64,000 nt of DNA from Halomonas cupida (GTDB lineage: Bacteria; Pseudomonadota; Gammaproteobacteria; Pseudomonadales; Halomonadaceae). Position 1 is the stretch's first letter, and each line of letters starts with the position of its first letter. Below, in pieces: positions 9,033 through 18,163 of the stretch. A model generated the notes under the pieces. The model ran no database searches, had not been told where the DNA came from, and saw nothing but the letters and a program-made list of their open reading frames with translations. The position numbers and the translations under genes are program-made. Location of the stretch: positions 41,776-105,775 of the forward strand of contig NZ_FRCA01000014.1 in NCBI RefSeq assembly GCF_900142755.1, in the 5' to 3' direction.

Positions 9033-9105
9033 AAAGCTCAGCTTCGAGCTGCGAGGCCCGAGATTCGAGCTGCTCGCGACTCGAGGCTCGTCGCTCGTGG
9101 CCTGG
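9033..9105. repeat. Inverted CGAGCTT-type heptad array
   Basis: Imperfect 7-bp units around CGAGCT/CGAG (AGCTTCGAGCTGCGAG, then CGACTCGAGGCTCGTCGCTCG) lie between the permease stop and the cysQ start. The first half reads GAG-type and the second half CTCG-type, so the array can fold back on itself. Similar arrays occur at 28455-28565 and 63757-63990. Confidence 0.7.
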
Positions 9106-9107
9106 TT

Positions 9108-10874
9108 TCAGAACGGCCACACTTGCGGGATGATAGTGACGGCGATGGCGCAGACCAGCAGGCTCAGCGGAGCGCCAACTCGCAGATAATCGGTGAAGCG
9201 GTATCCCCCCGGGCCCAGCACCATCAGGTTGGTCTGGTACCCCAGCGGGGTCATGAAGCTGGCCGAGGCGGCAATGGTGACCGCGATGACAAAGGGCATG
9301 AAATCAACCCCCAGGCCTTCGGCGACAGCAACGGCGATGGGAAACATCAATACCGCCGCGGCATTGTTGGTGATCAGCTCGGTGAATATCACGGTAAGCA
9401 GGTAGATCAACACCAGCGCCAGCCAGGGAGACAGTCCATCGATCATGGTGATGGTCTCGGCGATGGCCGCGGCGGCGCCTGTCTTGGTCAAGGCTGCGCC
9501 CAGGGCGAAAGAGGCTGCAATCACCACCAGCACGGATAGATCAATATAGCGACGCGCTTTGCTGGCGGGTACACAGCGCAGCGCCAGCATCATGCCGCCC
9601 GCTACCAGAGCGGCTTCGAGAATGCTGACCAGTCCGCTGGCACTTGCCACGACCATGGCGCCCAGTACTCCCAACGCCCACGGCGCCTTGCGGAAATTTG
9701 GCGGCGTGGAATCATTGAGTGCACTGACCAGCAGAAAGTCCTTGCGATAGCGATACTGGTCGACAAAGTCCTGAGCCGTTTCCATCAGCAGCGTGTCACC
9801 GACCTGCAGTTGAATACTGCCCAGCTTGCCCGGCAGACGGCGCCCATCACGCGATATCGACAGAATCACCGCCTGATAGCGCGAGCGGAATCGCGACTCC
9901 TTGACGGTCTGATTGAGGCCGGCAAAGTCCGGACCGATCACCGCCTCCACCAGGCAGCGGTGATGATGCGCAATATCCAGCTTGTGGACATCACCACCTG
10001 CCGGCTTGAGCCCGTTGAATTCACGCAGCTCACGCGCGCACTCCGGCGCGCCAATGAACACCAACACATCCCCTTGAAGGAGCTCGGTCTCCGGAGGAAC
10101 TGCCGTCAACAGTCGGCCTTTTCTTTCGATATCCGCAAGATAGCCATGGGCCAGGCTACGCAGCCCCGCATCGGCAATGGTCTTGCCAACCAAGGGGCCA
10201 CTGGGATCGACGAGCACCTCCACCGCATATTCACGTGCCAGCTCGAGTTGTTCGAGCACACCCTGACGATTGGGCAACAGGCGATCAGCAAACAGGTAAA
10301 GGAAGAGTGCACCAGCCGCCACCAGAGGCACCCCGACCCAGGCCAGTGCGAACATGCTCAGATGGATATCCTTCTGAGTCTGCAGCAGGCCATCGATCAC
10401 CAGATTGGTACTAGTGCCGATCAACGTGCAGGTGCCCCCGAGAATGGCGGCATAACTGAGGGGCAACAGCAGCTTGGACGGAGGGAGTTTGAGCCTGGCA
10501 GCCCAATCCTGAATGGCCGGGATGAACATCGCCACTACCGTGGTGTTGTTCATGAAGGCACTCAGCGACGATGCGGGAAGGAGGACGCGTAACAGAGCGA
10601 GACCGATGGTACCCGGTTGGCCCAACACGCGCATGGCCAACCATTTGATGGCGCCGGTCTCCTTGAGACCTGCCGCCACCACATAAAGGCTGGCAATGGT
10701 CATGACACCAGGGTTGGCAAACCCAGCGAGTGCTTCTCCAGGGGTAAGGATGCCGGCTACCAGCAGCGCTGCCAGCGCCGCCATCACAATAACGTCCGCG
10801 GCAATACGGGTGAACGCCAACGCTCCCAGCACCGCAGCGACCGACACCAGTGCGTATACCGCCTGCCATGTCAT
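9108..10874 (-). CDS. SLC13/ArsB-type permease with paired TrkA-C domains, probable sulfate transporter
   Basis: A 588-residue inner-membrane transporter. Hydrophobic segments at residues about 1-190 and 390-588 flank a soluble centre (about 200-370). The centre resembles two RCK_C/TrkA-C domains, each with a segment such as VGKTIADAGLRSLAHGYLADIERKG (split here: VGKTIADAGL, then YLADIERKG) and a GDVLVFIG or GDTLLMET strand. SLC13 features include AFMNNTTVVAMFIP and, in the second half, LITNNAAAVLMFPIA and TPLGYQTNLMV. Family members carry sulfate, dicarboxylates or Na+. The position directly upstream of cysQ-cysD-cysNC makes sulfate the likely substrate (inference). Confidence 0.88.
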   Translation of the reverse strand: MTWQAVYALVSVAAVLGALAFTRIAADVIVMAALAALLVAGILTPGEALAGFANPGVMTIASLYVVAAGLKETGAIKWLAMRVLGQPGTIGLALLRVLLPASSLSAFMNNTTVVAMFIPAIQDWAARLKLPPSKLLLPLSYAAILGGTCTLIGTSTNLVIDGLLQTQKDIHLSMFALAWVGVPLVAAGALFLYLFADRLLPNRQGVLEQLELAREYAVEVLVDPSGPLVGKTIADAGLRSLAHGYLADIERKGRLLTAVPPETELLQGDVLVFIGAPECARELREFNGLKPAGGDVHKLDIAHHHRCLVEAVIGPDFAGLNQTVKESRFRSRYQAVILSISRDGRRLPGKLGSIQLQVGDTLLMETAQDFVDQYRYRKDFLLVSALNDSTPPNFRKAPWALGVLGAMVVASASGLVSILEAALVAGGMMLALRCVPASKARRYIDLSVLVVIAASFALGAALTKTGAAAAIAETITMIDGLSPWLALVLIYLLTVIFTELITNNAAAVLMFPIAVAVAEGLGVDFMPFVIAVTIAASASFMTPLGYQTNLMVLGPGGYRFTDYLRVGAPLSLLVCAIAVTIIPQVWPF

Positions 10875-11503
10875 GACGACGACAACCCCGAACTGGTCAC
10901 ACTGCAGGCTCCGTCGCTGTAAAGAGGTGCTGCATCATCCAAAGGGAAAAATACGCCCTGTTTGCCTGTATTCAGACACGCTACCGCCCATGGATTAACC
11001 GGGTGCATCCCTATCCCTTAATGACTGTCTGATGTGGCGCGCAGCCCCTGCGCGCGTTGCTGCAACATTCTACGTGACTGTTGTGACCTACTCTACGCAG
11101 ATTCGATCACCCCACGGCAAAGCGCAAGCCGAGGCCAAAGTATGATTGGGGACAGTAGCATACATCTATAGACGTGTAACAATATTGTATCAGAGGGATG
11201 ATTCCCCCAATAAATCATTCGGTTAACAGTTATTCTGGCGAATATCAAACTCAGCGGAACAGGATGGTGTAACGGTCTGGTGGGTAACTTTGGTGCGGTC
11301 AAGTCGCGATAGGTTCCCCGTGCGCCAGGACAGCACAGGTTTTACTGAGCTGGATCATCATTTGTCGCCTATCTGGTTGAAAATTTCTTCTCGATCGTGG
11401 CAACGACACCCTGCCACTCGATGTTCGGTTCAGTAGCCCTCGACGAGCCGTCATAAGCACTTCAAGACGGAACGGCCCTGCTGTCTGCCAGATGTCCAGA
11501 TAT
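10875..11503. other. Intergenic region with no supported gene
   Basis: About 630 bp between the permease start and the pilA terminator. Short open frames exist on both strands but none has a convincing ribosome-binding site or a recognisable product. The part around 11140-11230 is AT-richer than its surroundings and probably holds promoter sequences. Nothing specific can be named. Confidence 0.6.
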
Positions 11504-11536
11504 GAAAAAGCGGCCACTTCGGTGACCGCTTCTCCT
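11504..11536 (-). terminator. Rho-independent terminator of pilA
   Basis: On the minus strand, AAGCGGTCACcgaaGTGGCCGCTT (imperfect stem) is followed by TTTTC, about 35-65 bp after the pilA stop. It lies inside a 91-codon TTG-start open frame that overlaps the pilA stop, which argues against that frame being a gene. Confidence 0.8.
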
Positions 11537-11570
11537 GGCTCAATCTCCTGGATCGCCAAACCAGCTTCAC

Positions 11571-12164
11571 TCAACCACCGCCAGGCTCGGCCCCAGCTGT
11601 CAGCGAAACACCGGCCTCGCAGGCCCCTGCTCCGGGCAGAAATTCAGCCTTCTCCGTGGTGCGACACACCCAGCCCCCCTGCGCCTGAGACGCAAGGCTA
11701 ACGATGCCCGCCTCGCCGTCCACTATGCCGTCGCCATAGGTCAGAAACATCGCTGGATCACTGCCGCTTCCCCCGGAAACGGTAAGTCGCTTGCCATTCA
11801 GCGACTCCGGGCTGATACCGAGGTCCCGGTAGCGGATATCTGACCAGTCACCGCCGCTGCTCAGATAGATTTCAGCATTGGTCTCCAGGCCACGTAATGA
11901 ACCGAGCGCCGCGTTGAATTCGCTGCGGCGCACATAATCCTGATAGCGAGGGATGGCGACAGCGGCAAGAATGCCGATGATAGCCACCACCACCATCAGC
12001 TCGACCAGGGTGAAGCCCGCCTGACAAGCGTACCCGCCACATCGGCGAGGTCCTCCCTTCCCGGCGGCCTGCTGAGCATCCCGACCTCGATGGTGATGAT
12101 TCTGCTCGCGATACTCCTGCCCCGGAGCGTACAGACGGTATTGCTGATGCATTCCATGCTTCAT
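11571..12164 (-). CDS. pilA: Type IV major pilin-like protein with an unusually long leader
   Basis: Structural subunit of a type IV pilus or pseudopilus, processed and methylated by prepilin peptidase. The prepilin signature is G|FTLVELMVVVAIIGILAA, with Glu at mature position 5 and the hydrophobic N-terminal helix, followed by AVAIPRYQDYVRRSEF. The mature part is about 147 residues. Two cysteines near the C-terminus (VCRTTEK and GACEAG) could form the usual pilin disulfide loop. The start ATG at 12164 has GGGAG seven to eight bases upstream, giving a 50-residue leader that is His/Arg/Gln rich; typical leaders have 5-25 residues. No in-frame start lies closer to the cleavage site. It is divergent from pilB-pilC, the assembly ATPase and platform genes. 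Confidence 0.85.
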   Translation of the reverse strand: MKHGMHQQYRLYAPGQEYREQNHHHRGRDAQQAAGKGGPRRCGGYACQAGFTLVELMVVVAIIGILAAVAIPRYQDYVRRSEFNAALGSLRGLETNAEIYLSSGGDWSDIRYRDLGISPESLNGKRLTVSGGSGSDPAMFLTYGDGIVDGEAGIVSLASQAQGGWVCRTTEKAEFLPGAGACEAGVSLTAGAEPGGG

Positions 12165-12627
12165 GAGACATCTCCCTATGTCACAGTTCGCTGCTCACCG
12201 CTCACTGCATGACAGCTCATGGTGTGCAAGCCCCTGCTTGTGAGCACGCCCTGTGCCTGTTTGCTGGAGTCGATAAAGAAGTCGATAAACCCGTCCCGCG
12301 CCTTCCAGCGTAGGCACTCATGCCTGCCACCTTTCCGCCCGTGCGCGCAGAGTCTGTAACCATTTGACGGGAAAGCTCTTTTAAATGTGCCTGAACAGTA
12401 CTCCGGCGCGAAAAAGGCCCAACTGGCAGCCAAACTGAACCCGAGCGTCTGGATTCATGAAAGTCCGAGTTCATGAAAGACCGAACTCATGAAAGAACGG
12501 TGATGCCCTGGACCAGCTTGGCCTGACCGGGTCTGGTCTGGATCGGATTCAACTGAAACGAACTGGATTGACCTGAAACCTGAGACTTGAGGCCTGAGAA
12601 CCGAGAACCGAGAACAAAGAGGAAGCC
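12165..12627. repeat. Divergent pilA/pilB intergenic region with short tandem repeats
   Basis: The 463-bp gap between divergent pilA and pilB. At about 12455-12502 a unit like TCATGAAAGACCGAACT occurs three times, imperfectly. At about 12575-12617 an AACC/GAGAACCGAGAAC-type repeat precedes the pilB ribosome-binding site AGAGGAA. Promoters for both pilus operons must lie here, but no convincing sigma-54 -24/-12 element was found upstream of pilA. Confidence 0.6.
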
Positions 12628-14391
12628 ATGGACGCGCTGACTCATGACCTGCAGAAAAGCTTCGAGCACCGACTGCTGAAGGATCACTTGCTGACAGCAT
12701 CACAACTCGAGGACGCGATACGCTCTGCGGAGCAGGCCGGAATACCACTGCTCGACCATCTCGTGACATGCGAGCAGATCAGCCCCCTGGCACTGGCTAG
12801 TGCTGCCGCGGAGACCTATGGTCTGCCACTCGCCGACCTTGAACATGTGGCGACGGAGGATCTACCGGCGCCTGGTCAGTTTCCGGAAGCCCTGCTGCGC
12901 GAGCACAACCTCCTGCCGCTGGCTTATGACGGCTATTGGCTACAACTCGCCATGTCCTCGCCCTCCTGCCTGATGCACGTCGCTCAGCTCGAGTTCGTCA
13001 CCGGGCATGGCATCGCCCCCTGTCTGGCCCCCATGGATCGTCTACAGGCACGATTGGATGAATGGCTCAGCAACGACGCAGCTCAACCGACAACCGATGC
13101 CAGCATTGCTGAGGCACTGGATTCTCTTGCTCGGCACGCCATCGACGGTGAGTTGAATGATCTCTCATCCAACCTGGTCGACCATCAGGACGATGCTCCG
13201 GTGGTCAAGTTCGTCAACTCGATACTGCGCGACGCCGTACGGCGGGAGGCGTCGGATATTCACTTCGAGTCATTCGAGGACAGCTATCGGGTGCGCATGC
13301 GCATCGACGGAATGCTCCATGAAATCGCTCAACCGCCCAATGCCCTGCAGGCGCGAATTGCGTCACGTCTCAAGGTCATGGCCGAGTTGGATATCGCCGA
13401 ACGTCGGCTACCACAGGATGGGACGATCAAGGTCAACGTCAGCGACGTGCAGCCGGTAGATTTTCGAGTCAGCACCTTGCCGACCATCAATGGCGAAAAG
13501 ATCGTACTGCGCCTGCTGGATTCCGTAGCCAATCATATGCACATCGATGAGCTCGGTCTGGCTGACGATCAGCAGCAATGGCTGAACGAAGCTCTTGCTC
13601 GCCCTCAGGGCATGATTCTGGTCACCGGCCCGACGGGCAGCGGCAAGACGGTCACCCTGTACTCGGGAATACGCCGGCTCAACCTGGTTGAGCGCAACAT
13701 CTGTACCGCCGAGGATCCTGTCGAGATCAAGGTAGCCGGCATCAATCAGCTCAATGTACAGCCACGCATCGGCCTGGATTTCGCTCAGGCTCTACGCGCC
13801 TTCCTGCGTCAGGACCCGGACGTGGTGATGGTGGGGGAAATCCGCGACAGAGAAACCGCCGAGATCGCCATCAAGGCTGCCCAGACCGGTCATCTGGTAC
13901 TGTCCTCGCTGCACACCAATTCAGCGGCCGATACCCTTTCACGGTTAAGCAACATGGGGGTTGCCCCCTTCAACGTCGCCAGTGCAATCAGCTTGATCAT
14001 CGCCCAGCGCCTCGCTCGTCGGCTTTGCCCTCACTGTCGTCAACCAGCCGAGATTCCCCATGATACCCTTGCCGAGGCTGGCATCGACAATTCACGCCTT
14101 GGTGAAGCTGTCCTCTATGAGCCTCATGGCTGCCCGCGCTGTCACGATGGCTATCGCGGCCGAGTCGGCCTGTTCGAGGTGGTACCGGTCAGTCCTCGCA
14201 TGCGCCAGTGCATTCTCGAGCATGCCAGTACTGCCGAGATGGATGACCTGGCGCGCAGCGAAGGCCATCGAAACCTCTGGCAAAGCGGGCTGGATCTGGT
14301 ACTGGCAGGCATCACCAGTCTCAGTGAGTTGTACCGCGTCGCTCAGCCGCCCACCTCTCGCGGCGACTCTGTCACAGGAGGCGGCCAATGA
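12628..14391 (+). CDS. pilB: Type IV pilus assembly ATPase
   Basis: The GspE/PilB-family motor ATPase that powers pilus extension at the inner membrane. It has 587 residues, normal for PilB. An N-terminal MshEN-like domain covers about residues 10-160. The Walker A box is GPTGSGKT near residues 334-341. An Asp-box region lies around AEDPVEIK, and the Walker B region reads DPDVVMVGEIRD near 396-407. A His box (LVLSSLHTNSAADT) follows. Two CxxC motifs (CPHC near 466, CPRC near 501) form the zinc site typical of PilB. It starts at ATG 12628 with AGAGGAA upstream. The stop overlaps the pilC start (ATGA), indicating translational coupling. Confidence 0.96.
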   Translation: MDALTHDLQKSFEHRLLKDHLLTASQLEDAIRSAEQAGIPLLDHLVTCEQISPLALASAAAETYGLPLADLEHVATEDLPAPGQFPEALLREHNLLPLAYDGYWLQLAMSSPSCLMHVAQLEFVTGHGIAPCLAPMDRLQARLDEWLSNDAAQPTTDASIAEALDSLARHAIDGELNDLSSNLVDHQDDAPVVKFVNSILRDAVRREASDIHFESFEDSYRVRMRIDGMLHEIAQPPNALQARIASRLKVMAELDIAERRLPQDGTIKVNVSDVQPVDFRVSTLPTINGEKIVLRLLDSVANHMHIDELGLADDQQQWLNEALARPQGMILVTGPTGSGKTVTLYSGIRRLNLVERNICTAEDPVEIKVAGINQLNVQPRIGLDFAQALRAFLRQDPDVVMVGEIRDRETAEIAIKAAQTGHLVLSSLHTNSAADTLSRLSNMGVAPFNVASAISLIIAQRLARRLCPHCRQPAEIPHDTLAEAGIDNSRLGEAVLYEPHGCPRCHDGYRGRVGLFEVVPVSPRMRQCILEHASTAEMDDLARSEGHRNLWQSGLDLVLAGITSLSELYRVAQPPTSRGDSVTGGGQ

Positions 14392-15686
14392 AGCAAACTC
14401 TTTCACAGCACGCTTCACCACGCCACACTGCACCACGACAGTCTCCAGCACCACAGACACTCCCACCACAGGCTCTGCCAAAACATCTGCCGCTGAGATA
14501 CTGGCGCTGGACGGGTATTGGCGCAGATGGCCAACGACGCTCCGGCGAGATCGCGGCGCATCACCGCAACGAAGTACTGCAGCAACTGCGTGCTCAGGGT
14601 ATTGCCATGAAAGCTCTGCGCCGAGGACGTCGCTGGAACAGGCGCAAGGGACGAATCGCACCCCGCGACATCATGCTTTTCTCGCGGCAACTGGCGACTC
14701 TGCTTCAGGCCGGGATTCCCCTACTCCAGGCGCTGGACGTTCTGGCCGCTAGCCTCACTCATCCCGGAGTTCGTTCGCTGACCGTCAATCTGCATCAGCA
14801 GGTTGCCGACGGTGCTGGCTTCTCCCGAGCACTGGAGCGTTTTCCCCAGCACTTCGATGCACTGTACCGGAGCATGGTGGAAGCTGGGGAACAATCCGGC
14901 AGCCTTGATCGGATGCTGGAGCGACTGGCTTGCCATCTGGAGCGCCGCGAATCACTCAAGGGCCGCGTACACAAGGCGCTCTGGTACCCAGCCTGCGTCA
15001 TACTGATCGGCCTGCTGGTAACGGCGCTACTGCTGATCAAGGTGGTTCCCCAGTTCGAGCAGATGTTCGCCAGCTTCGGTGCAGACCTTCCTCCGCTGAC
15101 CCAACTGACGCTGTCGCTTTCCGAGTTGGCCCGGGACTGGTGGCTCGCCACCAGCGTGATGACACTTGCCAGCGCAGGACTGCTACATGTCGCCTTGCGA
15201 CGCTCGCCACCTCTCTGCCGTATCGCTGAGCGCCTGATGATGCGCCTGCCGGTCATCGGAGTGGTGCTGGAACGAGCCATCGTGGCGCGCTTCTGCCGCA
15301 CCCTGGCCACCACCCATGCCGCGGGCGTGCCACTGGTGGACGGTCTGCATACCGCGGGAGGAGCAACCGGCAGCCACATCTATCGTCAGGCGGTGAGCCG
15401 CATCAGCCGGGACGTCGCCAGCGGCCAGCAACTGTATTTTACCATGCTCAACAGCCGACGATTCCCGACCCTGGCGGTTCAACTGGTTCGCATTGGCGAG
15501 GAATCCGGGGCTCTTGGCGCCATGCTGGTGCGACTGGCGGAGTACTACGAGGAAGATGTTGAACAGCGCACCGATACCTTGACGACGCTTCTCGAGCCGC
15601 TGGTCATTGCAGTGCTGGGGTTACTGGTCGGCGGCCTGGTATTGTCGATGTACCTGCCGATCCTGGAACTGGGCAGTGTCGTGTGA
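14388..15686 (+). CDS. pilC: Type IV pilus inner-membrane platform protein
   Basis: The GspF/PilC platform that links the assembly ATPase to pilin subunits. It has 432 residues with two T2SSF domains: the first around FSRQLATLLQAGIPLLQALDVL, split as FSRQLATLLQAG then IPLLQALDVL (residues about 105-125), and the second around FCRTLATTHAAGVPLVDGL (about 300-320). Three predicted membrane segments are visible, including VILIGLLVTALLLIKVVPQF and the C-terminal PLVIAVLGLLVGGLVLSMYLPI. The start overlaps the pilB stop by four bases. In many gammaproteobacteria pilD follows pilC; here the next gene is a convergent L,D-transpeptidase, so prepilin peptidase must be encoded elsewhere. Confidence 0.95.
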   Translation: MKQTLSQHASPRHTAPRQSPAPQTLPPQALPKHLPLRYWRWTGIGADGQRRSGEIAAHHRNEVLQQLRAQGIAMKALRRGRRWNRRKGRIAPRDIMLFSRQLATLLQAGIPLLQALDVLAASLTHPGVRSLTVNLHQQVADGAGFSRALERFPQHFDALYRSMVEAGEQSGSLDRMLERLACHLERRESLKGRVHKALWYPACVILIGLLVTALLLIKVVPQFEQMFASFGADLPPLTQLTLSLSELARDWWLATSVMTLASAGLLHVALRRSPPLCRIAERLMMRLPVIGVVLERAIVARFCRTLATTHAAGVPLVDGLHTAGGATGSHIYRQAVSRISRDVASGQQLYFTMLNSRRFPTLAVQLVRIGEESGALGAMLVRLAEYYEEDVEQRTDTLTTLLEPLVIAVLGLLVGGLVLSMYLPILELGSVV

Positions 15687-15696
15687 CAGGGTCGAA

Positions 15697-15750
15697 ATCA
15701 ATCATGCAACCACCATCAATCATGCAACCACCATCAATCATGCAACCACA
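15697..15750. repeat. Three 18-bp direct repeats carrying the L,D-transpeptidase stop
   Basis: Three tandem copies of atcaatcatgcaaccacc start at 15697, 15715 and 15733. Read on the minus strand, each copy encodes W-L-H-D-stop, the last four codons and the stop of the adjacent L,D-transpeptidase. The first copy met by the ribosome ends the gene and the other two follow in the same frame. This looks like local duplication around a stop codon. Confidence 0.9.
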
Positions 15751-16252
15751 CGGGCGTACCGGGACGGGCTTCATCAAACAGCCGTAACAGGTCATCGTCA
15801 CGCATGCGAATGCAGCCGTGGGATGCTGCCACGCCCATCGGGCGGTCCGCTGGAGCGCCATGAAAGTAGATATAGCGACGCTGGGTATCTACCTCACCGC
15901 CACGATTGAAGCCCGGCTCCAGGCCTGAAAGCCACAGGATGCGCGTAAGGATCCAGTCTCGCTCGGGGTGCTCGGCACCAAGCGCCTCGTCATAGACCTC
16001 ACCGGTCGGGCGACGTCCACGAAACACTGCCCCTCTCGGCTGATCACCGCCAATCGCGGCACGGATGACATGCCAGCCAAGGGGAGTCTGGCCACTACCT
16101 TCACGCTGACCAGTCCCCGCCTCGCCCGTGGAAACCGAGCAGTGCCAGTGCTGCTGTTCACCCTGCCAGAGTGTCAGCCGCTGGGCCGAGGTATCAACCT
16201 CAACCCAGATGCCATCATTCGGTGGCAGCGCATCAAGCCCTGGAGTACACAT
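15734..16252 (-). CDS. L,D-transpeptidase (YkuD family)
   Basis: A YkuD-fold enzyme of 172 residues. Such enzymes cross-link peptidoglycan (3-3 bonds), attach lipoproteins, or cleave such links. The catalytic signature is visible: HG at 131-132 and SHGCIRM at 144-150, with Cys as nucleophile. No signal peptide or membrane segment is seen at the N-terminus, which is unusual for an enzyme acting in the periplasm. Small YkuD proteins of this type are common in gammaproteobacteria. The start ATG overlaps the stop of the TetR gene (TGATG), so the two are probably translationally coupled. The last codons belong to an 18-bp repeat. Confidence 0.9.
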   Translation of the reverse strand: MCTPGLDALPPNDGIWVEVDTSAQRLTLWQGEQQHWHCSVSTGEAGTGQREGSGQTPLGWHVIRAAIGGDQPRGAVFRGRRPTGEVYDEALGAEHPERDWILTRILWLSGLEPGFNRGGEVDTQRRYIYFHGAPADRPMGVAASHGCIRMRDDDLLRLFDEARPGTPVWLHD

Positions 16253-16947
16253 CAACCGGTCGCTCCTGCCCTGACGTTCAACTGATCCTCGCCGCCATCA
16301 CATGGCCCTGCTTCCGGCAAGGGAGCCTTCATGGCTGCCACCACTACCGGGCTCATGCGCCGCACAAGGTCCCGAACCGACACGTGCTCACCATAATCCT
16401 GCTCAGAGATGTCGCGCAGCGCATCAAGACCGGAGAAGGTGAAGATCACCGTACCCAGCACAAAATGCAGGCGCCAGAACCGTTCCGCGTCCGGAAGCTC
16501 CGGAGTGGCCTTGCGCACCAGCGCCACGAAACGCGTAAACACGGTGCCGTACTCCTCCTGGATATAACGTCGCAGGTGGCCCTGAGCCTGGCTGTAGGCC
16601 AACCCCAACAGGCGCATGAACACCTTGAGGCTATGCTTTTCGGCAGGGACTTCCAACACGGTGCGTGCCATGGTCTCCAACAGCACCTCAAGAGGAATGA
16701 CCTTGTCACCATATTCCGCCTCGAGCTCATCTATCGCGGCATGAAAGCGCTTCGAAAATGGCTCGAGGTAACGCGCAAACACTGCCTGTATCAGTGATTT
16801 CTTGGAGCCGAAATGATAGTTGACCGCCGCCAGATTAACCCTGGCCTTGCCGGTGATATTGCGCAGCGAAGTCTCGGCGAAGCCACGTTCAGCAAAGAGC
16901 ACCTCGGCGGTGTCGAGGATGCGAGTCATGGTATCAGGCTGGGCCAT
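16252..16947 (-). CDS. psrA: TetR-family regulator, PsrA type
   Basis: A 231-residue TetR repressor. The N-terminal helix-turn-helix covers ILDTAEVLFAERGF through TSLRNITGKARVNLAAVNYHF (split: TSLRNITGKA, then RVNLAAVNYHFGSK, residues about 10-52). A ligand-binding helical domain follows. In pseudomonads, PsrA senses long-chain fatty acids, regulates beta-oxidation genes and rpoS, and is encoded divergently from lexA. Here too lexA is divergent. A perfect GAAAC-N4-GTTTG site lies 85 bp upstream of this gene and matches the described PsrA operator, so autoregulation is likely. Residues after about 205 are a variable tail. It is translationally coupled to the L,D-transpeptidase. Confidence 0.85.
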   Translation of the reverse strand: MAQPDTMTRILDTAEVLFAERGFAETSLRNITGKARVNLAAVNYHFGSKKSLIQAVFARYLEPFSKRFHAAIDELEAEYGDKVIPLEVLLETMARTVLEVPAEKHSLKVFMRLLGLAYSQAQGHLRRYIQEEYGTVFTRFVALVRKATPELPDAERFWRLHFVLGTVIFTFSGLDALRDISEQDYGEHVSVRDLVRRMSPVVVAAMKAPLPEAGPCDGGEDQLNVRAGATG

Positions 16948-17031
16948 AGGCAGGCTCCGTCACGGAAGAGAGCTGACGGTAGAATGACGGAAGTGACATC
17001 TGTTGACGCCGCCGTCCCCTCCTACCGGTTG

Positions 17032-17045
17032 GAAACAATTGTTTG
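17032..17045. promoter_or_regulatory. Probable PsrA operator
   Basis: GAAACAATTGTTTG fits the published PsrA consensus (G/CAAAC, N2-4, GTTTG/C) with a 4-bp spacer, and the inner part is a perfect palindrome. It lies between psrA and lexA, 85 bp upstream of the psrA start. A related GTTTGAAAC occurs at about 17105-17113. Confidence 0.7.
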
Positions 17046-17188
17046 AATTCTCTCCAAAGTGTATGCGAGCGACTGCGATGCCACAATCCATTCAATTGAG
17101 ATGATGTTTGAAACGCCCTCCCATGTCGCAGGCTGTACATCAAGCAATGCCTCAAGCGAGGAACATTTTTACTGGATGGGCGTCCATA

Positions 17189-17204
17189 CTGTATACTTAC
17201 CCAC
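17189..17204 (+). promoter_or_regulatory. Possible LexA (SOS) box upstream of lexA
   Basis: CTGTATACTTACCCAC matches the CTGTATATATATACAG-type consensus at about 11 of 16 positions, with the left half intact and the final CAG degraded to CAC. It lies 115 bp upstream of the lexA start, a plausible place for autoregulation. Confidence 0.4.
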
Positions 17205-17318
17205 GTATTGCTTTTGACCAGCGATGACAGCCCGGCGATAACTTGCTTGATAGCGTCCGCGGTGTGTGGCTTTCGCCACAGCATCATCTTCATAACCTCG
17301 CCGCCTGAGGGAGGCCGA

Positions 17319-18145
<827 letters not shown>

Positions 18146-18163
18146 GCCGGGAGACTCAGTCCC

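Noticed and set aside
11299..11574. 91-codon frame with TTG start overlapping the pilA stop
   Set aside because: The pilA terminator hairpin lies within it and no family features are visible.
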